A stretch of DNA of 64,000 bases from Halodurantibacterium daqingensis (GTDB taxonomy: Bacteria; Pseudomonadota; Alphaproteobacteria; Rhodobacterales; Rhodobacteraceae), in the NCBI RefSeq assembly GCF_042666235.1, contig NZ_JBHTFQ010000008.1, positions 174,384 through 238,383 on the forward strand, given 5' to 3'. The notes below the pieces were generated by a model. It was not told the origin of the DNA, did not search any database, and saw only the letters and a list, made by a program, of their open reading frames with translations. The translations under genes were made by a program, and so were the position numbers. Positions 7,974 to 17,114 of this stretch are shown piece by piece (within the stretch, counting starts at the first letter, position 1; each line of letters opens with the position of its first letter).

Positions 7974-8882
7974 TCAGGCGGCGTGTCGGACCCGCCCCAG
8001 CCGGTCCAGCAGCGCGGCGCCCGTGCGGATGCCCTGCAGGAAAAGGTCGACCCGCAGGTTCTCGTTCGGGGCGTGGTTCGCGCTGTCGGCATTGGCATAG
8101 GGCATCACATAGGCCGGGACGCCGAGGATTTTGGTAAAGACGTAATCCGGCAGGCTGCCCCCCATCGATGGAAAGACGAGCGGTGCCTGCCCGCGCGCAG
8201 GACCTCTCCGCATGGGTCGTCGAACGGGGTTCTGGACGGCAGCATCCCGCCCCGCGGGATCATCTCGACCCCCGGCGCGTGCCTTTCCACATGGGCGCGC
8301 AGGCAGGCCAGCACCTGATCCGGGGTCATCCGCTCGACCAGCCGGATGTCGCATTTCGCCACCGCCTCGCAGGGCAGCCGCCATAGCCGCCGTGCAGGCC
8401 GTTGATCGTCAGCGTCGGGTGAAACATCAGCCGGTCCCAGAACGGGCGGTCGGCCGGCGCGTCAAGCCGCGCGATCCCCATCTTTTCCATATCGGCGGGC
8501 GGGTCGAGCGGCAGCGCCCGCGCCGCCGCGATCTTGGCCGCGGAGGGCGGGACGATCCGGTCATGCAGCCCCTCGATGGTGATGCGCCCGCCTTCGTCTT
8601 TCATCGAGGCGAGCAGATGCACCAGCACCCGGCGCGACATCCATGATGGAACCGGTCTCACCTCGTCCGTGTCGCCCATGGCCTGAAAGAAGTGATGGAG
8701 CGTGCCGATCTGGTCGTCATGATGTCCCTGGGCTGCATCGAGCAGATCGGCCGCCCGCCTGCAATCCGCGCCAGATCTGCCACCGGAATCGTGCGGGACA
8801 TCGCCTCTGCCCCAGGCGCCCGGAAGGGGGCAGTCCCTGCCCCGTCTGATCCCGCCCGCGGTCGTTCGGGCGGGGCAAGCCG
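7974..8882 (-). pseudogene. Decayed M20-family metallopeptidase
   Basis: Read on the minus strand, three frames carry consecutive parts of an ArgE/DapE-like M20 peptidase. The first (about 8679-8380) has VLVHLLASMKDEGGRITIEG and INGLHGGYGG. The second (about 8362-8190) has CDIRLVERMTPDQVLACLR and PSRTPFDDP. The third (to the stop at 7974) has FPSMGGSLPDYVFTKIL and NADSANHAPNENLRVDLFL, the C-terminal metal-binding end. At least two frameshifts separate them and the N-terminal catalytic half is absent; 8690-8882 holds nothing I recognise. The gene is dead and was probably about 460 codons long originally. Confidence 0.75.
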
Positions 8883-9281
8883 TCAGCCGGCGGGAGTGCC
8901 TTCGGCGGCAGTGCGGTCCGCGGCGGCCTCGATGCAGATCGCAAGATCGCGCAGTCTTGCCGCAACCTCGCGCCCCAGGGGCGTCAGGTCATAATCCACG
9001 TGCGGCGGCACGACCTTGTGCGCCGTGCGGGACAGCAGCCCGTCCGCTTCCAGCAGCCGCAGCGACTGGGTCAGCATCCGTTCCGAAACCCCACCGATCC
9101 GTCGCCGCAGCGCGCTGAACCGCAGTTTGCCGTCGTCGTGCAGCGCGATCATGATCAGCGCGCCCCAGCGGCTTGTCACATGGCTGAGCACGCTGCGCGA
9201 CGGACATCTTTCGTCAAGCACATCGGCCACGAACTGGGGCTGCGTCAGAACGGGCGTCGTCTGGCTGCTGGCGGTGTCCAT
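8883..9281 (-). CDS. HxlR-family regulator, QorR-like
   Basis: 132 residues. Winged-helix HxlR/DUF24 domain: CPSRSVLSHVTSRWGALIMIAL, then FSALRRRIGGVSERMLTQSLRLLE (recognition helix) and YDLTPLGREVAARL (wing). It has a single cysteine at the family position in ERCPSR, the residue used for redox or quinone sensing in QorR/HypR-type members. It is divergent from the quinone oxidoreductase gene, the same arrangement as E. coli ytfH-ytfG, so it very likely represses that gene and itself from the 102-base shared gap (9282-9383). Confidence 0.85.
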   Translation of the reverse strand: MDTASSQTTPVLTQPQFVADVLDERCPSRSVLSHVTSRWGALIMIALHDDGKLRFSALRRRIGGVSERMLTQSLRLLEADGLLSRTAHKVVPPHVDYDLTPLGREVAARLRDLAICIEAAADRTAAEGTPAG

Positions 9282-9383
9282 CGGGACATTCCCTCATACT
9301 TACAAAAATGTCGGTACTTCCTTTTCATAAGTGACCCGTTAAGTCTGAGGCGTCAACATGCAACGCCGAACAAGGAACATCCC

Positions 9384-10229
9384 ATGACAATCGCAGTCTC
9401 CGCCGCCAGCGGTCAGCTTGGCCGCATCGCTGTCACGCATCTGAAAACGCTCGTCGATCCGTCGCAGGTCGTGGCGCTGGCCCGCGACCCGGCAAAGCTC
9501 GCCGATCTTGGCGTCACGGCGCGGCCCTTTGACTATACGCGGCCGGACATGCTGATCGCCGGGCTGGACGGGGTCGAGACGCTGGCACTCATCTCCTCGG
9601 GCGATCTGGCGGGGCGGGTCGATCAGCATCGCAACGTGATCGAGGCGGCAAAGGCGGCGGGCGTGGGCCGGATCGTCTATACCTCGATCCTCAAGGCCGA
9701 CCGGTCGCCCCTGATGATCGCCAGCGATCACCGCGCGACCGAAGAGATCCTTGCGGGGGCGGGCATCGCCACCACCATCCTGCGCAACAACTGGTATTCC
9801 GAGAACCGGGCCGCGACGCTGCCGGCGGCGCTTGGCGCGGGGGCGCTGATCGGGGCGGCGGGGCAGGCGCCGTTCAACACCGCGACGCGCGCCGATCTGG
9901 GGCAGGCGCTGGCCATCGCCGCCGCCGACGCGGCCCTTGCCGGGGCGGTTCTGGAACTCGCGGGGGATGAGACCTATACGCTTGCGGATCTTGCGGCCGA
10001 GGCGCAGCGCCAGTCGGGGCGCGACCTTCCCTATCGCGATCTCTCGCCCGAGGAGTATCAGGCGGCGCTGCTGGCGGCGGGTCTGCCTGCGGGCTTTGCC
10101 GCCGTTCTGGTCGATGCGGATGTGCAGGCGAGGGATGGCTGGATGGCCGATGACAGCGGTGCGCTGTCGCGCCTTCTGGGGCGCCCGACCACGCCCATCG
10201 CGGATGTGGTCGCGGCGGCCCTGGCCTGA
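9384..10229 (+). CDS. qorB: NAD(P)H:quinone oxidoreductase, QorB/NmrA family
   Basis: 281 residues. Atypical short-chain dehydrogenase: N-terminal nucleotide-binding loop SAASGQLGRIAV at about 5-16, VVALARDPAK, VYTSILKAD and the substrate-side segment TILRNNWYSEN match the QorB/NmrA group, which reduces quinones with NADPH. No classical YxxxK pair is present, as expected for this family. The ATG follows a GGAACA-type purine stretch. It is divergent from the HxlR regulator. A hairpin terminator follows the stop. Confidence 0.85.
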   Translation: MTIAVSAASGQLGRIAVTHLKTLVDPSQVVALARDPAKLADLGVTARPFDYTRPDMLIAGLDGVETLALISSGDLAGRVDQHRNVIEAAKAAGVGRIVYTSILKADRSPLMIASDHRATEEILAGAGIATTILRNNWYSENRAATLPAALGAGALIGAAGQAPFNTATRADLGQALAIAAADAALAGAVLELAGDETYTLADLAAEAQRQSGRDLPYRDLSPEEYQAALLAAGLPAGFAAVLVDADVQARDGWMADDSGALSRLLGRPTTPIADVVAAALA

Positions 10230-10284
10230 TCCGGCGCCCCGGCTGCCCGGGATGCGGCGTATCGGAAAACCGCCGTGCCCGACG

Positions 10285-10301
10285 GCCCCGCCCGCCGGGG
10301 C
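10285..10301. terminator. Bidirectional hairpin terminator between qorB and flavin reductase
   Basis: GCCCCG-CCCGC-CGGGGC stem-loop followed by GGTTT on the plus strand and nested in a longer inverted repeat (GGAAAACCGCC ... GGCGGTTTCC). It lies between two convergent genes, so it can serve both. Confidence 0.55.
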
Positions 10302-10338
10302 GGTTTCCCCGGGCTGAAGGCGGTTGCAGGCAATTGGC

Positions 10339-10947
10339 TCAAAGGCCCGGGGGGATCGTGTGGCGCTCGATCTCGACCAGCCGTGCATAGCGGTCTGCAA
10401 AAAGCCGCGCGACGGGATAGTCGCCGCCCCAGTTCACATGCCAGCGTTCGCGGTCGATCAGCCCGTCGCGGCAGGCAAGTCCCAGCGCCTCGCCGATCAG
10501 GATTTCACGTTCCGCCGAAAACCCGAGCGCGACCGTGCGCCGGCATTCGATGGCCGCGGGCGCGGCGGCAAGGCGCGGCGGGCGCACATGGGCGGATGGC
10601 GCAAGGTCGAGCCCCAGCGCCGCGGGTTCCGACAGGTCCGGCCCGGCGGGCGCGGCCGAGCGCACCATCGGCCCGACCAGATCCTCGGACACGAGGTTGA
10701 TGACAAACTCGCCCGTGTCGCGGATGTTGCGGGTCGTGTCCTTGAGGCGCCCGTCGGCGTGATGTTCCAGCCCCAGCACCACCAGCGCCGGGTCCTTGCC
10801 AAAGAGGTTGAAGAACGAATAGGGCGCGGCATTCACCACGCCCGCCGTGCTGATCGTCGTGACCCAGGCGACCGGGCGGGGCAGGACGATGGCCGTCAGC
10901 AGCTTGTAGCGGATCGCGGGGGGCAGGGCGGTCAGGTCGATGGACAT
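10339..10947 (-). CDS. Flavin reductase-like FMN-binding protein
   Basis: 202 residues from the ATG giving MSIDLTALPP, chosen because GAAAGG precedes it. Flavin reductase-like split-barrel domain: LLTAIVLPRPVAWVTT, NAAPYSFFN, DTTRNIRDTGEFVINLV and ALGLAC blocks of the family (RutF/HpaC relatives, often FMN reductases for partner monooxygenases). It follows the LysR gene after 14 bases, so it belongs at the 3' end of the hydantoin operon. Its role there is unclear; no flavin monooxygenase is seen nearby. Confidence 0.75.
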   Translation of the reverse strand: MSIDLTALPPAIRYKLLTAIVLPRPVAWVTTISTAGVVNAAPYSFFNLFGKDPALVVLGLEHHADGRLKDTTRNIRDTGEFVINLVSEDLVGPMVRSAAPAGPDLSEPAALGLDLAPSAHVRPPRLAAAPAAIECRRTVALGFSAEREILIGEALGLACRDGLIDRERWHVNWGGDYPVARLFADRYARLVEIERHTIPPGL

Positions 10948-10961
10948 CGGCGGCCTTTCGA

Positions 10962-11885
10962 TCATTCGTGAACTCGGTGGAGGTTCCGGGCAAGAAGCGG
11001 CCGCAGCGCCGCGACAAAGGCATGGGCCAGTTCGCTGCGCGGCACGCCCCGCCGCGTCAGCAGCACCACCCGGATCGGGCAGGCGGGCAGGAAGGGGCGG
11101 ATCGCGATCTGCGGGCGGGCGTGGAAATGCGCCGTGAACGGGTCGACCACCGCATTGCCCAGCCCGTGGTTCGCCAGTTCCGCCGCGGTCGAGACATAGC
11201 GCACCTCGATATGCGGCAGATAGCCGACCCCGTCCTGCACGAAGGCGGACCGCACGAGGCTGCCAAGCTTGCTGTCCACCTCCATCCCGATGAAGGGGCG
11301 GCCGTCCAGATCGCCGGCCCGGATCTGGCTCTGCCGGGCAAGGTCGCTCTCGGCGGGGACGAGCGCCACCATATGCGTTTCGTGCAGCACCTCGGTATTG
11401 AGCGAGGGCGGGCGGTCCATCGTGATCGCGACGCCCAGATCGGCGCTGCCGCTATGGACCGCATCCAGCACATGTTCCAGCCGCCGCACGTCAAAGGCCA
11501 CCGACACGCCCGGCCGTTCGCGCAGAAAGCTGCGCAGGGCGCGCGGTGCGAGCGTGTGGCCGATGGGCGGGGTCGCGATGATCCGCAGCCGGCCGCGCAG
11601 CCCCTGCCGGATATCGCGCGCGGTCTGGGTAAAGCCCTGCAGCATCGAGAACATGGGCCGGATCTCGGCGAAAAGCGCCTCGGCCTCGGCGGTGGGCATC
11701 ATCCGGCGCGAGGTGCGTTCGAACAGCACGATGCCAAGCTGGGTTTCAAGCTGTTTCAGCCCCGCCGACACCGCCGGCTGCGAGACGCCGAGCGCCGCCG
11801 CTGCCTCGACCGTGGTGCCGTTGCGCATCATCGCGGCAAAGATTTCCAGCAGGCGGAGCGATATGTCGGTGGGTGAGCCCGTCAC
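10962..11885 (-). CDS. LysR-family regulator of the hydantoin operon
   Basis: 307 residues from a GTG start that overlaps the racemase stop (GTGA). The N-terminal winged helix-turn-helix is at about residues 8-66 (LLEIFAAMMRNGTTVEAAAA, GVSQPAVSAGLKQLE, LFERTSRRMMPT), followed by a periplasmic-binding-like effector domain. Unusually for LysR it is inside the operon rather than divergent from it. It presumably senses a hydantoin or carbamoyl amino acid and acts at the inverted repeat upstream of the binding-protein gene (18048-18094); that link is inferred. Confidence 0.85.
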   Translation of the reverse strand: MTGSPTDISLRLLEIFAAMMRNGTTVEAAAALGVSQPAVSAGLKQLETQLGIVLFERTSRRMMPTAEAEALFAEIRPMFSMLQGFTQTARDIRQGLRGRLRIIATPPIGHTLAPRALRSFLRERPGVSVAFDVRRLEHVLDAVHSGSADLGVAITMDRPPSLNTEVLHETHMVALVPAESDLARQSQIRAGDLDGRPFIGMEVDSKLGSLVRSAFVQDGVGYLPHIEVRYVSTAAELANHGLGNAVVDPFTAHFHARPQIAIRPFLPACPIRVVLLTRRGVPRSELAHAFVAALRPLLARNLHRVHE

Positions 11886-12520
11886 GCGACGACCGCCCCC
11901 AGCGCGATGGCCGCCGCCGCCTGCACCGGGTCGATCACGGCGATCCCCAGGTCGCGTTCCAGCTGCGCCCGGCGGGGGGCAAAGCCTGCGCAGCCGGGCA
12001 CCAGCGCCCCCGCCCCCATGTCGCGCAGCCGCCGCCCGACCTCCAGCGTGCGGGCATAGACGGCGTCGGACCGGCCCGCATCCTCGGCGCTGACGCCGCC
12101 CAGATCGAGTTCTCCCGCCAGCCGCCCGATCACCCCCATGGCGCGCATCCGCCGCATGTGCCGCGCGACCGAGGCCGGCCCGAGCGCCACGATCCCGAAA
12201 CGGTCGGCCCGCGCCATCGCGGTCAGGATGCCGGCCTCCTGTATGCCGATGACAGGCTTTGCGGTCAGGCTGCGCGCGAGGTCGAGGCCGGGATCGGAAA
12301 AGCAGGCGATGACATAGGCATCCGCCCCCGGATCGGCGGCGATCGTTTCTGCGACCCGGATCCCTGCGCGCGCGACATCCTCTTCGGTCAGGATGGTGGC
12401 GGGGCTTTCGGGGATGCGGATGCAGTCGAACCGCGCGCCCGCAAGGCCCGCAAGCGCCTCGGTCAGGCTGTCGGTCACGGCCCCGGACGAATTCGGGTTG
12501 ATGACGAGGATGCGCTTCAT
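11882..12520 (-). CDS. hyuE: Hydantoin racemase (Asp/Glu racemase superfamily)
   Basis: 212 residues. Cofactor-independent racemase with two catalytic cysteines: C73 in VIACFSDPGL and C177 in LVPGCAGFA. The N terminus RILVINPNSS and the downstream AGILTAMARADRFGIVALG fit the HyuE group that interconverts D- and L-5-substituted hydantoins. Its ATG overlaps the hydantoinase stop and its end overlaps the LysR GTG. Together with the D-specific hydrolases it would allow full conversion of racemic hydantoins to D-amino acids. Allantoin or aspartate racemase are less likely given the neighbours. Confidence 0.85.
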   Translation of the reverse strand: MKRILVINPNSSGAVTDSLTEALAGLAGARFDCIRIPESPATILTEEDVARAGIRVAETIAADPGADAYVIACFSDPGLDLARSLTAKPVIGIQEAGILTAMARADRFGIVALGPASVARHMRRMRAMGVIGRLAGELDLGGVSAEDAGRSDAVYARTLEVGRRLRDMGAGALVPGCAGFAPRRAQLERDLGIAVIDPVQAAAAIALGAVVA

Positions 12521-13974
12521 GGCCAGATATCCGCGCCGAAATTCTGCGCCGGGTCGAGCTCCGGCACGGTGGGCGCCTGCGGCCCGATGCGATAGGGCTG
12601 GCGGGCGACAAACCGGCCACGGCCACGCGCGGCCTTCAGCGCGCCGCCCTCGACGATGGTTTCGCCCCGGTTCAGCACATGAACCGGCCAGCCGGTCAGG
12701 CGCATTCCCTCGAACGGGGTGTAGTCCATCGCGTCATGCTGGTCGGCGGCGGTGACGGTGCGGGTTTCCTCGGGGTCCCAGATGGCGATATCGGCATCCC
12801 AGCCCGGCAGGATCGCGCCCTTGCGGTCCATCCCGAAGACCCGCGCCGCATTGGCCGAGGAAAGCGCCACGAACTGTCCCAGCGTGATCCGGCCCGCGAC
12901 CACCCCTTCCGAGAAAAGATAGGGCAGGCGCGCGGCGATCCCCGGCATCCCGTTCGCGATAGCGGGATAGGGCGCATCGGCCCCCTTGGCGAACTTGCCG
13001 GTCTCATCGAACCGATAGGGTGCGTGGTCCGAGGACACGCTGTCGAAGGTGCCGGTGCGCGCGTGGCGCCAGAGCGCCCCTTGCGTGGCCTCATCCCGCA
13101 GCGGGGGCGAACAGATGTATTTCGCCCCCTCCATCCCCGGACGGTCCAGATCGGCGCGGGTCAGCGCGAGGTATTGCGGGCAGGTCTCGGCATGGACGGG
13201 CAGGCCTTCGGCGCGGGCACGGGCCACCAGTTCCGCCCCCTCGGGCGTCGAGACATGGACGATGAAGAGCCCCGCGCCCACCAGCCGCGCGAGCGCGATG
13301 GCACGGTTGATCGCCTCGGCCTCGGCAATCGCGGGGCGAGAGATGGCGTGGTATTTCGGCGCCGTCAGCCCCGCCGCCGCCAGCCGCGCGTTCATCCATT
13401 TGATCATGTCGTTGTTTTCGGCATGGACCATGGTCAGCGCGCCGTGCTGCCGTGCCACGGCCAGGATATCGAGCATCCCCCGGTCGCCGAGGTTCATCAG
13501 GTCATAGGTCATGAAGACCTTGAAGGACGTGATCCCCCGGGCAAAGGCGCGGGGCAGTTCGTCCGACAGGACCTCGGGGCGGGGGTCCGAAATGATGAGG
13601 TGATAGGAATAATCCAGCACCGAATTGGGCGCGGCGCGGCCGTCATAGGTGGCGATGACGTCATCGACCGACTGGCCGCGCTGCTGGGCGGCAAAGGGAA
13701 TGAAGCTTGAATTGCCGCCAAAGGCCGCCGAGACCGAGCCGCTGTAATAGTCATCCGCGGTCATCAGCCCCGCGGAGCTTTCCTGCGCGATATGGGCATG
13801 GGCCTCGATCCCGCCGGGCAGCACCAGCCGCCCGCTCGCGTCGATCCGCCGGTCGCCGCCGGGGATGCGCTCGGCCAGGGCCGCGATGCGCCCCGCCCGG
13901 ATGCCGATATCGCCCACCCAGCTTTCCTGCGGCGTGACGATCGTGCCGCCGTGAATGACGGTGTCGAATTCCAT
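12517..13974 (-). CDS. hydA: D-hydantoinase / dihydropyrimidinase
   Basis: 485 residues, cyclic amidohydrolase that opens hydantoin or dihydropyrimidine rings to N-carbamoyl acids. The metal-binding HAH is at 59-61 (GGIEAHAHI), the carboxylated lysine is probably K152 in FKVFMTYD, then comes the histidine of MVHAEN, VHVSTPEG and the aspartate of SSDHAPY. The N-terminal ATG gives the usual FDTVIHGGTIVTP beta-sandwich start. It lies 14 bases downstream of the carbamoylase gene and is coupled to the racemase. Its length agrees with D-hydantoinases (about 460-490). Confidence 0.9.
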   Translation of the reverse strand: MEFDTVIHGGTIVTPQESWVGDIGIRAGRIAALAERIPGGDRRIDASGRLVLPGGIEAHAHIAQESSAGLMTADDYYSGSVSAAFGGNSSFIPFAAQQRGQSVDDVIATYDGRAAPNSVLDYSYHLIISDPRPEVLSDELPRAFARGITSFKVFMTYDLMNLGDRGMLDILAVARQHGALTMVHAENNDMIKWMNARLAAAGLTAPKYHAISRPAIAEAEAINRAIALARLVGAGLFIVHVSTPEGAELVARARAEGLPVHAETCPQYLALTRADLDRPGMEGAKYICSPPLRDEATQGALWRHARTGTFDSVSSDHAPYRFDETGKFAKGADAPYPAIANGMPGIAARLPYLFSEGVVAGRITLGQFVALSSANAARVFGMDRKGAILPGWDADIAIWDPEETRTVTAADQHDAMDYTPFEGMRLTGWPVHVLNRGETIVEGGALKAARGRGRFVARQPYRIGPQAPTVPELDPAQNFGADIWP

Positions 13975-13988
13975 GCCCGTTCCCCCCC

Positions 13989-14915
13989 TCAGACCTCGAC
14001 CTTGATGCCGGTCTGGCTGCCGATGCGCTGATAGTGCTCGATCCGGCGGTGGCGCGCAAAGTCGAACACGGTCGTCTTGCCGAAGGTGCAGCGGTCGAAA
14101 TCGCATTCGGCGGTGATCAGCTCGTCATCCTCGGTCGTGGCGCGGGCGATGATCTCGCCGTCCGGATCGACGATGACCGAACCGCCCATCAGGTGATGGC
14201 CGTCCTCGGTCCCGGCCTTTGCCACGCCCACGACATAGGTCGAGTTCTGATAGGCCCCCGCCTGCATCGACAGGTCGGAATGGAAAAGGCGCTGGCGCAG
14301 CCCCTCGTCCCCCTTCTGGCTGTTCACGGAAGGGGTGTTGTAGCCGATGGTGATCAGTTCGACCCCCTGCAGCCCCAGTTCGCGATAGGTCTCGGGCCAG
14401 CGCCGGTCGTTGCAGATCGCCATGCCCATCACGACGCCTTCGTTGCGCCAGACGTTGAAGCCCAGATCACCGGGTTCGAAATAGCGCTTTTCAAGGTGCT
14501 GATGCGTGCGGTCCGGGTCGTATTCGTCATGGCCCGGCAGGTGGATCTTGCGATAACGGCCGACGATGTTGCCCGCGCGGTCGGTCAGGATCGAGGTGTT
14601 GAAATGATGCCCGTCGGGGGTCAGTTCCGCAAATCCGAAGGTAAAGGCGATGCCCAGCTCCCGCGCCAGATCGAACAGCGGCTGCGTCGCGCCATTGGGC
14701 ATTTCCGTCTCGAACCAGATATCCATCTCGGCCCGGTCCGCCGCATGCCAGCGGGGGAAAAAGGTGGTCAGCGCCAGTTCCGGATAGACGAGCATCGTGA
14801 CGCCCTGGCCATGGGCCTCGGTCATCAGGGCCATCATGCGGGCCACCACGGCCTCGCGGCTGCAGGCCTTCTGGATCGGGCCCATCTGGGCCCCGCCAAC
14901 GATCATCTTGCGCAT
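13989..14915 (-). CDS. N-carbamoyl-D-amino-acid amidohydrolase (nitrilase superfamily)
   Basis: 308 residues. It converts N-carbamoyl-D-amino acids to D-amino acids, CO2 and ammonia. The catalytic triad is visible: E46 (VYPELALTTFFPRW), K123 (YRKIHLPGHDEYDP) and C168 (MAICNDRRWPETYR). The last two blocks are close to the Agrobacterium D-carbamoylase, and the length of 308 is near the usual 304. Cytoplasmic, no signal peptide. Its place directly after an importer and before hydantoinase supports the role. Confidence 0.92.
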   Translation of the reverse strand: MRKMIVGGAQMGPIQKACSREAVVARMMALMTEAHGQGVTMLVYPELALTTFFPRWHAADRAEMDIWFETEMPNGATQPLFDLARELGIAFTFGFAELTPDGHHFNTSILTDRAGNIVGRYRKIHLPGHDEYDPDRTHQHLEKRYFEPGDLGFNVWRNEGVVMGMAICNDRRWPETYRELGLQGVELITIGYNTPSVNSQKGDEGLRQRLFHSDLSMQAGAYQNSTYVVGVAKAGTEDGHHLMGGSVIVDPDGEIIARATTEDDELITAECDFDRCTFGKTTVFDFARHRRIEHYQRIGSQTGIKVEV

Positions 14916-14954
14916 GTCTTTTCTTTCCTTGGTAGGGTCTTTCGGGGTTTCGCG

Positions 14955-15620
14955 TCACACCGCCAGCTTGCGCTGATAGCGGCTGACCAGCCGGACCATC
15001 GGCCACAGGAAGGCCAGATAGATCAGCGCGGCCAGCACCAGCGGCGAGGAATTGTAGGTCAGCGACCGGGCCATGTTGGCCGAGTAAAGCAGTTCGCCCA
15101 GCGACACGACCGAGGCGAGCGAGGTGAGCTTGACCACCTCGACCGCGTTCGACAGGAGGTCCGGCAGCACGTTGCGCACCGCCTGCGGCAGCACCACATG
15201 GGCCATCGTCTGCGCAGCACCAAGGCCCGAGGCGCGCGCGGCCTCGGCCTGTCCCGCGGGCACGGACCGGATGCCGGCCCGGTATATCTCGGCGTAATAG
15301 GCGGAGTTGTTGAGGAAGAACGCCACCGCCACCGCCGCGAAGGGCGTGATGTCGAGCCCGGCAAAGGGCAGGCCGGAATAGATGAAGATCAAAAGCACGA
15401 GGGGCGGCATCGCGCGCAGAAGGTCGATCACCGCGAAGGCCGGCCAGCGCAACCACGCCCTGGGCGACATCGCCGCCAGCGCCAGAAAGAGCCCGCCCAC
15501 CAGCCCGAGCCCCAGCACCACGGCGCAAAGCCTGAGCGTCATCCACAGCCCCGACATCAAGAGCGGCCAGGTGCGCATCATCACATCGATGTTGAGAAAG
15601 AGCCGGATGAAATCGTCCAT
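14955..15620 (-). CDS. Amino-acid-type ABC importer permease (GltK/HisM-like)
   Basis: 221 residues, polar amino acid permease family. About five membrane segments are visible, starting near residues 17-45; the EAA loop is AARASGLGAAQTMAHVVLPQAVRNVLP, with the family block NNSAYYAEIYRAGIRSVPAGQ before it. It is the second permease of the importer, three bases downstream of the first, and probably forms a heterodimer with it for uptake of a hydantoin or carbamoyl amino acid. Confidence 0.88.
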   Translation of the reverse strand: MDDFIRLFLNIDVMMRTWPLLMSGLWMTLRLCAVVLGLGLVGGLFLALAAMSPRAWLRWPAFAVIDLLRAMPPLVLLIFIYSGLPFAGLDITPFAAVAVAFFLNNSAYYAEIYRAGIRSVPAGQAEAARASGLGAAQTMAHVVLPQAVRNVLPDLLSNAVEVVKLTSLASVVSLGELLYSANMARSLTYNSSPLVLAALIYLAFLWPMVRLVSRYQRKLAV

Positions 15621-15623
15621 CCC

Positions 15624-16304
15624 CTAGATCCTCCAGGCAAAGCGGCGTTCCAGCAGCCGGGTCAGCACGACCAGCGGCAGGAACACGATGACATAGGCGA
15701 TGGCCCCCATCGTCAGCGGCGCGGCCGAGCCGGAAAAGCTCTGGGCGGTCGAGGCGACCGACAGGATTTCCGACACGCCGATGACGGAGCCGAGCGCCGT
15801 CATCTTGGATATCGCAAGCACCCGGTTGACGACCGGCGGAATGGCCATCTGCACCGCCTGCGGCAGGGCGATGAAGATCAGCGTCCGGGTAAAGCCAAGG
15901 CCCGTGGCGCGCCCGGCCTCCCACTGGCCCCTGGGGATCGAGGTGAGGCCGGCCCAGAAGATTTCCTCGGTGAAGGCGGCCAGCACCAGCCCCAGTACGA
16001 GGATCAGCACCAGCGGCCCCGACAGGCGGATGCCCAGCCCCGGAAGGCCGAAATACATGATGAGGATGATGACCAAGGGCGGCAGGGCGCGGCCCAGATC
16101 GGCGAAGATCACGATCAGGAGGTTCAGCGCCCGGTTCCCGTAGGCCCGCAGGCAGGCCAGTATCAGCCCCAGCGCCACACCCAGCGCGATGACCGCCGCC
16201 GCCAGCCAGATCGTGTTCCAGACCCCCGCCAGCATGTCGGGCAGATAGCGCGCAAAGACCGCGCGGTTGAAGAAGGTGTCGATGAAGCGCTGCAGACCGT
16301 CCAT
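15624..16304 (-). CDS. Amino-acid-type ABC importer permease
   Basis: 226 residues, HisQ/GltJ-like permease. The membrane segments begin near residues 20-50; the family block FTEEIFWAGLTSIPRGQWEAGRAT leads into the EAA loop TGLGFTRTLIFIALPQAVQM. It follows the ATPase gene after three bases, in the order binding protein, ATPase, permease, permease. Confidence 0.88.
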   Translation of the reverse strand: MDGLQRFIDTFFNRAVFARYLPDMLAGVWNTIWLAAAVIALGVALGLILACLRAYGNRALNLLIVIFADLGRALPPLVIILIMYFGLPGLGIRLSGPLVLILVLGLVLAAFTEEIFWAGLTSIPRGQWEAGRATGLGFTRTLIFIALPQAVQMAIPPVVNRVLAISKMTALGSVIGVSEILSVASTAQSFSGSAAPLTMGAIAYVIVFLPLVVLTRLLERRFAWRI

Positions 16305-16307
16305 GGC

Positions 16308-17054
16308 CTAGCCCCGGACGCGCGCAAGAAAGGCGCGGGTGCGTTCGGCCTGCGGGTTGGAAAAGATCGCCTCGGGTGCGCCTTCCTCGACCACGACGCC
16401 GCCATCCATGAAGACGACGCGGTCCGCCGCCTCGCGGGCAAAGCCCATCTCGTGGCTGACGACCAGCATCGTCATGCCGCTTGCCTTCAGATCCTTCATC
16501 ACGGCGAGCACCGATCCGACCAGTTCCGGGTCGAGCGCCGAGGTCGGTTCGTCGAACAGCATCACCTTGGGGTCGAGCGCCAGCGCCCGGGCAATCGCCA
16601 CGCGCTGCTGCTGGCCGCCCGAAAGCTCGGACGGCATCGCCTCGGCCCGGTGGCGCAGCCCGACGCGGTCGAGCATTTCGAGCGCCCGTTCCCGCGCCTC
16701 GTCGCGGCTGCGCCCCAGCGCCTTGACCTGCGCCAGCATCACGTTCCTGACCGCGTTCATGTGCGAATAAAGGTGGAAGCCCTGAAAGACCATGCCGACC
16801 TTCAGCCGCATCCGGTTCAGTGCGCGGGTGTTGCAGCCGACGATGTCCATCCCGTCGATCAGGATCGCGCCCGAGGTGGGTTCCTCCAGCCGGTTGCAGC
16901 AGCGCAGCATGGTGGATTTGCCCGAGCCGGAGGGGCCGATGACAAAGACCAGTTCCCCCTCGCGGACCCGCAGGTCGATGTTGCGCAGGACCTGCGTGTC
17001 GCCGAATTTCTTTTCAAGTCCGACGATTTCAAGCATGGGGCGGGGCATGGTCAT
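16308..17054 (-). CDS. Amino-acid-type ABC importer ATPase (GlnQ-like)
   Basis: 248 residues. Walker A GPSGSGKST, Q-loop VFQGFHLY, signature LSGGQQQR, Walker B VMLFDEPTSALDPE and switch histidine VVSHEMGFA mark it as a GlnQ/HisP-class ATPase. It serves the two downstream permeases and lies 60 bases after the binding-protein gene. Confidence 0.92.
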   Translation of the reverse strand: MTMPRPMLEIVGLEKKFGDTQVLRNIDLRVREGELVFVIGPSGSGKSTMLRCCNRLEEPTSGAILIDGMDIVGCNTRALNRMRLKVGMVFQGFHLYSHMNAVRNVMLAQVKALGRSRDEARERALEMLDRVGLRHRAEAMPSELSGGQQQRVAIARALALDPKVMLFDEPTSALDPELVGSVLAVMKDLKASGMTMLVVSHEMGFAREAADRVVFMDGGVVVEEGAPEAIFSNPQAERTRAFLARVRG

Positions 17055-17114
17055 TCACGTCCGGAGGCAAGGGGAGATACCCGTCCGGCCGCGCCGGACG
17101 GGGCAGGGTCAGGG